Positions 5,255-9,315 of a stretch of 9,315 bases of DNA are shown here, one piece after another; position 1 is the stretch's first letter, and each line of letters opens with the position of its first letter. The stretch spans positions 1-9,315 of the forward strand of contig CACXFY010000080.1 in NCBI GenBank assembly GCA_902767005.1, in the 5' to 3' direction. A program made the position numbers and the translations under genes. The notes beneath the pieces were generated by a model. The model did not search any database. It was not told where the DNA came from and saw nothing but the letters and a program-made list of their open reading frames with translations. This stretch comes from an uncultured Erysipelotrichaceae bacterium. Lineage in GTDB: Bacteria; Bacillota_I; Bacilli_A; RF39; UBA660.

Positions 5255-7469
5255 CTCCACTATCTAATTGAACTAATACTTCTCTTGGTTTGGATCCATT
5301 CGCTGGTCCAATAATACCACGTTCTTCTAATAAGTCTACTATACGAGCCGCTCTATTATAACCAAGTTTAAATTTACGTTGAATAAGGCTTGCTGAAGCT
5401 TTACCTGTTGTCACAACAAACTCAACTATTTCATTGTATAAAGGATCATCGTCATCTCCAGCTGGAGTAGTACCACCACTAGTTGATCCTTCGCTACTAG
5501 AAGTTGTCTCTAAATTACTAAATGCTTCACTATATTGTGCCTTTTGTTGTTTAACAGTCCAATCAATTAATCTCTTAATTTCTTCATCTGTAATAAATGA
5601 CCCTTGAATACGAGTTGGAGCATTTTGTCCAATTGGTAAATATAACATATCTCCTTTACCTAATAATTTATCTGCTCCAGTTTGATCAAGTATAGTACGA
5701 GAATCAATTCCAGATCCAACCGCAAATGCTATACGAGATGGAATATTAGCTTTAATTAAACCAGTAATTACTTCTGTAGATGGTCTTTGTGTCGCAACTA
5801 TTAAATGAATACCAGCCGCACGTGCTTTTTGGGTAATTCTAAGAATAGAATCTTCTACTTCTTTAGCCGCAACCATCATTAAGTCAGATAACTCATCAAT
5901 AATAACTACTATAAATGGCATCTTTTCTTTTTGTTCTTCTGGATGATCTTTATTATATTTTTCTACATAATCATTATAACCTTCAATGTTTTTAGTACCA
6001 GATTCACTAAATGTATTATATCTATCTTCCATTTCTTGTACTGTTCTCGCAAGTAATATTGCTGCTTTCTTAGGATCAGTAACAACTGGACACATAAGAT
6101 GTGGTATACCATTATATACAGATAATTCAACCACTTTAGGATCAACCATTGCTAATTTTACTTCATTTGGTTTTGCTCTCATCAAAATAGAACAAATTAT
6201 ACCATTAACACAAACAGATTTACCTGAACCTGTCGTACCAGCAATAAGCATGTGTGGCATCTTATCTATTCTACAAGTACCAATATCTCCCAAAATACTA
6301 ATTCCTAAAGGTACTAATAATTTTTGATCCATATGATCTCTCATTTGAGGAGAATCAATAATCTCTCTAAAACTAACACTAGATGGATTATCATTCGCAA
6401 ACTCAATACCAACTGTACTCTTTCCTGGAATTGGAGCTTCTATTCTTACATCTTTCTTAGCTAACGCTAAAGCTATTTCTTTATTAATAGATGTAACTTT
6501 ATTTACTCTAGTACCAGAAGCAATCTCAACTTCATATTGTGAAACAGTCGGACCAATATGAACTTCTACTACTTTACCAATAATACCAAAATCTTTAAGT
6601 ACTTTTTGTAATCTTTCAATATTCTTGTTAGTAGCAGTATTAGTTTCACCTAAATCTCTTTTCTTAACTTTATTTAATAATTCACTAGAAGGTAATTGAT
6701 AATTCTCATTGTTCTCAACTTTCTCAACCTTCTTAACTTCATCTTTTTTCTCTTCTTTAAGAGCTGGTTTCTGTAAATCATTAAAGTTATGAATAATAGC
6801 TTTCTTAGGTTCTTCTATTTCTTCATCTTCTACAACTTCTTCCTTCTTATCTTTCTTCTTAGGTTTTTCTAAATCTTCTTCGTCATCATCTAAATGTTCA
6901 TCATATCTATCTTTTACAAATGAAGCAACAGATCCACCTATTAACATAATTAAACCAAGTACAGTTAATACTACCGATATTATTATTAATCCAGTTTGTG
7001 AAAAAGCCCAACTAATACCTAAAGCAAAACTACCACCTATAATTCCACCACCAGCATCAATAACATAATTATGTGTAGCTCCTGAATTCATAAAAGTATT
7101 AAAATAATTTACTAAAGTATCAATAGTAAGTTTAAAACCAGATGTTCCATTAATCATATCTCTATGAAGTAACATTAATAAACCGAATATTAATAAATAC
7201 AAACCTATTAATTTAACACTAAAAAAGTCACACCATTCATGTTTAATTAATAAATATAAACCTAGTATCAATAAAAGTAATAATATAAAAAACCATAAAC
7301 TACCAAAACAAAACATAATAATAGCTGCTATAAAATTACCAACTGGTCCAAGACCTAATAATCCTGCCACACCAAATATAATCAATATAGCCCCATAAAG
7401 AATTGTCATATAATTCTTTTTCTTTTTAGTAGTTGTAGATTTTTTTCTCTTTCTTCCACGTTTAGCCAT
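5238..7469 (-). CDS. ftsK: FtsK/SpoIIIE DNA translocase
   Basis: Membrane-anchored, ATP-driven double-stranded DNA pump of 743 residues that clears chromosome DNA from the division septum. After a very basic N-terminus (MAKRGRKRKKSTTTKKKK) come several membrane segments, at about 22-42, 46-75, 84-101 and 158-182, with a possible amphipathic stretch between the last two. A charged linker of about 190-270 (acidic, then Lys/Glu-rich) is short compared with E. coli FtsK. The motor follows: alpha domain about 280-370, then the RecA-like beta domain with Walker A GTTGSGKS (411-418), Walker B ending in IIDE (523-526), and VATQRPS (558-564). A Ser/Gly/Thr-rich linker (about 654-671) leads to an intact gamma winged helix (about 675-735, GYNRAARIVDLLEERGIIG), which in this family reads orientation sequences on DNA. 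The start has AGGTAGGG upstream. It is a single-gene unit. Sequence alone does not separate an FtsK/SftA role from a SpoIIIE role. Confidence 0.97.
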   Translation of the reverse strand: MAKRGRKRKKSTTTKKKKNYMTILYGAILIIFGVAGLLGLGPVGNFIAAIIMFCFGSLWFFILLLLLILGLYLLIKHEWCDFFSVKLIGLYLLIFGLLMLLHRDMINGTSGFKLTIDTLVNYFNTFMNSGATHNYVIDAGGGIIGGSFALGISWAFSQTGLIIISVVLTVLGLIMLIGGSVASFVKDRYDEHLDDDEEDLEKPKKKDKKEEVVEDEEIEEPKKAIIHNFNDLQKPALKEEKKDEVKKVEKVENNENYQLPSSELLNKVKKRDLGETNTATNKNIERLQKVLKDFGIIGKVVEVHIGPTVSQYEVEIASGTRVNKVTSINKEIALALAKKDVRIEAPIPGKSTVGIEFANDNPSSVSFREIIDSPQMRDHMDQKLLVPLGISILGDIGTCRIDKMPHMLIAGTTGSGKSVCVNGIICSILMRAKPNEVKLAMVDPKVVELSVYNGIPHLMCPVVTDPKKAAILLARTVQEMEDRYNTFSESGTKNIEGYNDYVEKYNKDHPEEQKEKMPFIVVIIDELSDLMMVAAKEVEDSILRITQKARAAGIHLIVATQRPSTEVITGLIKANIPSRIAFAVGSGIDSRTILDQTGADKLLGKGDMLYLPIGQNAPTRIQGSFITDEEIKRLIDWTVKQQKAQYSEAFSNLETTSSSEGSTSGGTTPAGDDDDPLYNEIVEFVVTTGKASASLIQRKFKLGYNRAARIVDLLEERGIIGPANGSKPREVLVQLDSGEEVSE

Positions 7470-7496
7470 ATAAAAAACCCTACCTTTACATATATT

Positions 7497-7502
7497 ATTA
7501 TA
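7497..7502 (-). promoter_or_regulatory. Likely -10 box of ftsK
   Basis: TATAAT (7502-7497) on the minus strand is a perfect -10 box, 27 bases before the ftsK ATG, followed by AAAGGTAGGG (7487-7478) as the ribosome binding site. No TGn extension and no convincing -35 box are present, so the call rests on the -10 alone. Confidence 0.5.
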
Positions 7503-7543
7503 CTAAATAATAGTAAATTAAGAAATATAAAAAACAAAACTTT

Positions 7544-7577
7544 ACAAATAAAGAAGTATTACTTCTGTAATACTTCT
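7544..7577 (-). terminator. Terminator of the small membrane ORF
   Basis: Arms AGAAGTATTAC (7552-7562) and GTAATACTTCT (7567-7577) form a perfect 11-base stem with a four-base loop. The minus-strand tail TTATTTGT is U-rich but interrupted. The stop codon of the small open frame (7561-7559) lies inside the stem, as at the neighbouring genes. Confidence 0.7.
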
Positions 7578-7678
7578 CTTTTTCTTTTATCAAAATATAA
7601 ATAGAAAGCTACTCCCCAAATAATCAACAAAGTAATAGCTATTCCATATATTGGAGCATAAGTCTTAGGATTAGCCAT
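7559..7678 (-). CDS. Possible small single-span membrane protein, start uncertain
   Basis: Not a family I recognise. From the ATG at 7678 the frame encodes 39 residues: MANPKTYAPIY, then a hydrophobic span (about 12-30, GIAITLLIIWGVAFYLYF), then a basic end, DKRKREVLQK. By the positive-inside rule the C-terminus should be cytoplasmic. For the gene: the membrane profile is coherent, and its stop codon sits inside a good terminator hairpin like those of the established genes here. Against it: no Shine-Dalgarno sequence precedes this ATG. The frame is open much further upstream (to 7822, just after the efp stop), and the stretch KVSEAYVESLNSSRVISNKTTVRL immediately before the ATG is also protein-like. 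The true start may therefore be a non-ATG codon, or this may be the surviving C-terminal end of a larger, decayed surface protein. Confidence 0.42.
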   Translation of the reverse strand: MANPKTYAPIYGIAITLLIIWGVAFYLYFDKRKREVLQK

Positions 7679-7751
7679 CAATCTAACTGTAGTCTTATTA
7701 CTAATTACTCTACTACTATTAAGTGATTCTACATATGCTTCACTTACTTTA

Positions 7752-7757
7752 ATTATA
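7752..7757 (-). promoter_or_regulatory. Possible -10 box upstream of the small membrane ORF
   Basis: TATAAT (7757-7752) on the minus strand lies about 75 bases before the ATG at 7678. No TGn extension or clear -35 box is seen. TATAAT strings are common by chance in DNA this AT-rich, so this is only a candidate. The rest of 7679-7822 holds the efp terminator and the inverted repeat at 7765-7785. Confidence 0.35.
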
Positions 7758-7764
7758 ATAGTAA

Positions 7765-7785
7765 TTTGTTTAATAATTAAACAAA
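7765..7785. repeat. Near-perfect palindrome, possible operator
   Basis: TTTGTTTAAT (7765-7774) and ATTAAACAAA (7776-7785) are exact inverted repeats around a single central A. A one-base loop does not suit an RNA hairpin, whereas a symmetric 21-base DNA site suits a dimeric regulator. Read on the minus strand it lies just upstream of the candidate -10 at 7757-7752, in the -35 neighbourhood. Its AT-only core makes chance symmetry more likely than in balanced DNA. Confidence 0.5.
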
Positions 7786-7808
7786 AATAAATAATATGTT
7801 GTAAATTA

Positions 7809-7832
7809 ACAAAAAAAAGAGCTTAAGCTCTT
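7809..7832 (-). terminator. Terminator of efp
   Basis: AAGAGC (7817-7822) and GCTCTT (7827-7832) form a six-base GC-containing stem around TTAA. On the minus strand it is followed by eight T residues (7818-7811), the last bases of the stem included. The efp stop TAA (7825-7823) is in the loop. Confidence 0.85.
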
Positions 7833-8380
7833 GATACATATTTACTATCTGCAGTAGAAACAATAATTGTTTCTCCCTCTTCAATAAATAAAGGTACTCT
7901 TACCATTAAACCAGTTTCACAAGTAGCATCTTTTAAGGCATTTTGTGTTGTATTACCTTTAACAGCAGGTTCAGTATGAGTAACAACTAATTCAACCTTA
8001 TCTGGTAAATCAATACCTAATATTTCTCCTTCAAAAGAAGTAATATATACTTCTAAATTCTCTTTTAATAGAAGTGCTTGATCACCAATCTTATTAGCAG
8101 GAATCTCTAATTGTTCATAAGTTTCCATATTCATAAAATAGAAAGTATCATTCATATTATATAAATATTGCATTTGTTGTTTTTCAATTCTAGCAGTCGC
8201 AACTTTAACACCAGCGTTAAATGTTTGCTCAAAAATTGCTCCTGTTCTTAAATTTTTAAGTTTTGCCTTAACAATAGCGGCACCTTTCCCAGGTTTAACA
8301 TGTTGTGTCTCCATAACAACATATATTGCACCCTCATATTCAATTGTAATACCATTTTTTAAATCATTAGTACTAATCAT
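7823..8380 (-). CDS. efp: Translation elongation factor P
   Basis: EF-P, 185 residues, standard length. It binds between the P and E sites of stalled ribosomes and stimulates peptide bond formation at consecutive prolines. The three beta-barrel domains can be followed: a KOW-like domain I with the tip loop VKPGKGAA (28-35) carrying K32, the residue that is modified in Bacillus and corresponds to E. coli K34; an OB domain from about 65; and a C-terminal OB domain with NTTQNALKDATCETGLMVRVPLFIEEGE. Start: the frame can be extended to a TTG at 8395, but that codon precedes GGGAG (8393-8389), which is spaced eight bases from the ATG at 8380. MISTNDLKNG is also the normal EF-P beginning, so I use 8380. 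It lies 42 bases after rpmG with a hairpin between and no space for an ordinary promoter, so it is probably read from the rpmG promoter. Confidence 0.97.
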   Translation of the reverse strand: MISTNDLKNGITIEYEGAIYVVMETQHVKPGKGAAIVKAKLKNLRTGAIFEQTFNAGVKVATARIEKQQMQYLYNMNDTFYFMNMETYEQLEIPANKIGDQALLLKENLEVYITSFEGEILGIDLPDKVELVVTHTEPAVKGNTTQNALKDATCETGLMVRVPLFIEEGETIIVSTADSKYVSRA

Positions 8381-8393
8381 TTTCTCAACTCCC
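8381..8393 (-). promoter_or_regulatory. RBS of efp, abutting the upstream hairpin
   Basis: GGGAG (8393-8389) is eight bases before the ATG at 8380 and about eight bases after the base of the rpmG-efp hairpin. It rules out the upstream TTG (8395) as start. Confidence 0.75.
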
Positions 8394-8396
8394 AAT

Positions 8397-8424
8397 ATTA
8401 AAAAAATAAGAAAATCTTATTTTT
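8397..8424 (-). terminator. Hairpin between rpmG and efp, terminator or attenuator
   Basis: AAAAATAAGA (8402-8411) and TCTTATTTTT (8415-8424) pair over ten bases with a three-base loop, and the minus strand continues TTAATATT. Two bases of the rpmG stop (8425-8423) are in the stem. It looks like a terminator, yet efp follows at once with no clear promoter, so partial read-through or an RNA-processing role is likely. Confidence 0.65.
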
Positions 8425-8587
8425 ATTTCTTTTCCTTATGTACTGTATGTTTTCTACATCTAGGACAGTATCTATTTAATTCAAGACGTTCTGTTGTATT
8501 TTTAACATTTTTTTGTTCTCTATAATTTTCTTCACTACATTCGCTACAAACTAGAGTTTTATATTGTCTATTTCCGACTTTAGCCAT
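8423..8587 (-). CDS. rpmG: 50S ribosomal protein L33, cysteine type
   Basis: Large-subunit ribosomal protein L33, 54 residues. It starts [17 protein letters not shown] and carries two CxxC pairs, C14/C17 and C41/C44 (CPRC), which form the zinc ribbon of the cysteine-containing L33 paralogue; zinc-independent L33 lacks these cysteines. The middle [23 protein letters not shown] matches the family's usual NY-x(3)KN and RLELxKYCPxC pattern. The ATG at 8587 has a very strong ribosome binding site, AAGGAGGG (8603-8596), eight bases upstream, and a good promoter. Neighbours are a penicillin-binding protein gene and efp, not the secE-nusG cluster where one rpmG copy often lies. The frame is short, but the match is unambiguous. 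Confidence 0.96.
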   Translation of the reverse strand: MAKVGNRQYKTLVCSECSEENYREQKNVKNTTERLELNRYCPRCRKHTVHKEKK

Positions 8588-8595
8588 TTTTACAT

Positions 8596-8603
8596 CCCTC
8601 CTT
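8596..8603 (-). promoter_or_regulatory. Strong RBS of rpmG
   Basis: AAGGAGGG (8603-8596), eight bases from the ATG, is the closest match to the anti-Shine-Dalgarno sequence in the window, as expected for a highly expressed ribosomal protein gene. Confidence 0.85.
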
Positions 8604-8617
8604 ACGCGTCTATAGGT

Positions 8618-8645
8618 ATTATACCAAAATTTTGTAAAATTGCAA
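8618..8645 (-). promoter_or_regulatory. Promoter of rpmG (and probably efp)
   Basis: On the minus strand TTGCAA (8645-8640) and TATAAT (8623-8618) are separated by 16 bases, and the bases before the -10 read TGG, an extended -10. Transcription would begin near 8611, giving a leader of about 24 bases. A ten-base palindrome, CAAAATTTTG (8625-8634), fills much of the spacer; it may be chance in this AT-rich DNA. Confidence 0.72.
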
Positions 8646-8667
8646 AAGATTTTATTATAAATAAAGC

Positions 8668-8695
8668 AAAAAATAGCTATTTTTAGCTATTTTTT
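8668..8695 (-). terminator. Terminator of the penicillin-binding protein gene
   Basis: AAAAAATAGCTA (8668-8679) and TAGCTATTTTTT (8684-8695) form a perfect 12-base stem with a four-base loop, starting five bases after the stop codon. The U-run is part of the second arm. The A and T runs on either side make it potentially active in both directions. Confidence 0.85.
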
Positions 8696-8700
8696 ATTAA

Positions 8701-9315
8701 TTATACTCCATATCTATTAACATAAGCATTCGCAACTTGTCCAGTAATACGATAAGTAACTTGTGATGCATAGTTAATACTTGAATTAGGATGTGAAGAA
8801 TCTGGACTAGTCACAACAATACTAACTCTAGGATTTTCTCTAGGTAAATATCCAATAAATGAACTAGTAATTGTCTCTGTATCAATATTACCATCACCAT
8901 CAGTATCTATAAAGCTTTGACTAGTACCAGTTTTACCACTTGGTCGATAATAAAGATTAATATAACCATTACCATAACCACCAGGTTCCATAACTGCTTG
9001 AAATCCTTGTTGAACTCTATTCATAAATCTACCTTCAGTTTGTACTTCATTAAGTATTTTAGGTTCAATTTTTTCTTTTAATGGACCAATCTCATCAGTT
9101 TCACTTGCCCCATGAACTTCTTTTAATAAATGCATTGATCTTCTTTTACCGCTACTAGCAATAGTAGATATATATTGTGATAATTGTAATGGTGTATATG
9201 TCTCATATTGTCCCATTACAAAATCAAGTAAATTACCTGCTGCTTTATCTTGATCACGATGATAACCTAATGATTCAACTGGTAAATCAATTCCTGTCGA
9301 TACACCAAGACCAAA
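8701..9315 (-). CDS. Class B penicillin-binding protein, transpeptidase C-terminus (partial)
   Basis: C-terminal 204 residues of a class B penicillin-binding protein (PBP2/PbpA-like DD-transpeptidase) that cross-links peptidoglycan on the outer face of the membrane. The frame is open to the window edge, so the membrane anchor, pedestal and the catalytic SxxK and SxN motifs are not visible. What is visible is FGLGVSTGIDLPVESLGY at the start, the conserved GQYETYTPLQLSQYISTIASSGKR helix (residues 35-58 of the fragment), and the third active-site motif KTG within SGKTGTS (bases 8934-8926). Directly after KTG is a DTDGDGNIDTE loop resembling an EF-hand calcium loop, then the strand FIGYLPRENPRVSIVVTS. 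No PASTA repeats follow; the protein ends soon after the transpeptidase fold. It is last in its transcript, closed by a strong terminator. I leave the symbol empty because PbpA, PbpH and MrdA types cannot be told apart from this piece. Confidence 0.93.
   Translation of the reverse strand, partial: FGLGVSTGIDLPVESLGYHRDQDKAAGNLLDFVMGQYETYTPLQLSQYISTIASSGKRRSMHLLKEVHGASETDEIGPLKEKIEPKILNEVQTEGRFMNRVQQGFQAVMEPGGYGNGYINLYYRPSGKTGTSQSFIDTDGDGNIDTETITSSFIGYLPRENPRVSIVVTSPDSSHPNSSINYASQVTYRITGQVANAYVNRYGV

Noticed and set aside
5963..6145. Minus-strand open frame of 60 codons within ftsK
   Set aside because: An alternative frame inside the ftsK motor domain, which is intact in the main frame.
5986..6327. 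Plus-strand open frame of 113 codons opposite the ftsK Walker A region
   Set aside because: An antisense frame over strongly conserved ftsK codons; such frames are a known by-product of that conservation and no start signals are present.
8381..8395. TTG start five codons upstream for efp
   Set aside because: It lies upstream of the GGGAG ribosome binding site, and EF-P proteins normally begin at MISTNDLK-like sequence.
1..9315. Alternative genetic code with TGA as tryptophan
   Set aside because: The Trp codons I checked are TGG (in ftsK and ymfF) and no gene is broken by an in-frame TGA. Absence of TGA among ten stops is too small a sample to mean reassignment.
1..9315. CRISPR array, tRNA, rRNA, insertion sequence, prophage or defence genes
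   Set aside because: No spaced repeats, cloverleaf, transposase or phage-type protein was seen on either strand.

Overview
The window is about 9.3 kb of very AT-rich DNA. Every gene I can support lies on the minus strand, so transcription runs from high to low coordinates. The organism looks like a low-GC, Gram-positive-type bacterium, probably an uncultured Bacilli or Mollicutes-related lineage. The evidence is strong A/T codon bias, Shine-Dalgarno-led starts, sigma-A-type TATAAT boxes, U-tailed hairpin terminators, a cysteine-type L33, and the YmfF/YmfH peptidase pair near an FtsK/SpoIIIE gene as in Bacillus. Tryptophan is written TGG, and no gene ends in TGA (TAA eight times, TAG twice, counting the small ORF). 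It makes a peptidoglycan transpeptidase, so it has a cell wall.

Layout in transcription order. (1) 9315-8701: C-terminal 204 residues of a class B penicillin-binding protein, ending in a strong terminator. (2) 8587-8423 rpmG (L33) and 8380-7823 efp (EF-P), separated only by a hairpin that abuts the efp ribosome binding site. (3) 7822-7470: a region with a 20-base inverted repeat (10-bp arms), a -10 box, a possible small membrane protein (7678-7559), its terminator, and the ftsK promoter. (4) 7469-5238: FtsK/SpoIIIE DNA translocase. (5) 5195-4929: small acidic protein, possibly DUF1292-like. (6) 4854-4072: radical SAM protein of unknown function. (7) 4001-745: deoD, ymfF and ymfH, very likely one operon. 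(8) 692 to the left edge: N-terminal 230 residues of an unrecognised membrane-anchored protein.

Most genes are housekeeping: cell wall synthesis, translation, chromosome segregation and purine salvage. The less ordinary parts are the radical SAM gene, the small open frame after efp, the paired M16 proteins whose active-site elements are split between two subunits, and an unusually compact junction style. In that style a terminator hairpin contains or touches the upstream stop codon, and at most junctions it is followed within tens of bases by the next promoter. I found no CRISPR array, tRNA, rRNA, insertion sequence or phage gene. I do not see a demonstrable new multi-gene system; the best candidates for novelty are listed as findings with their weaknesses.
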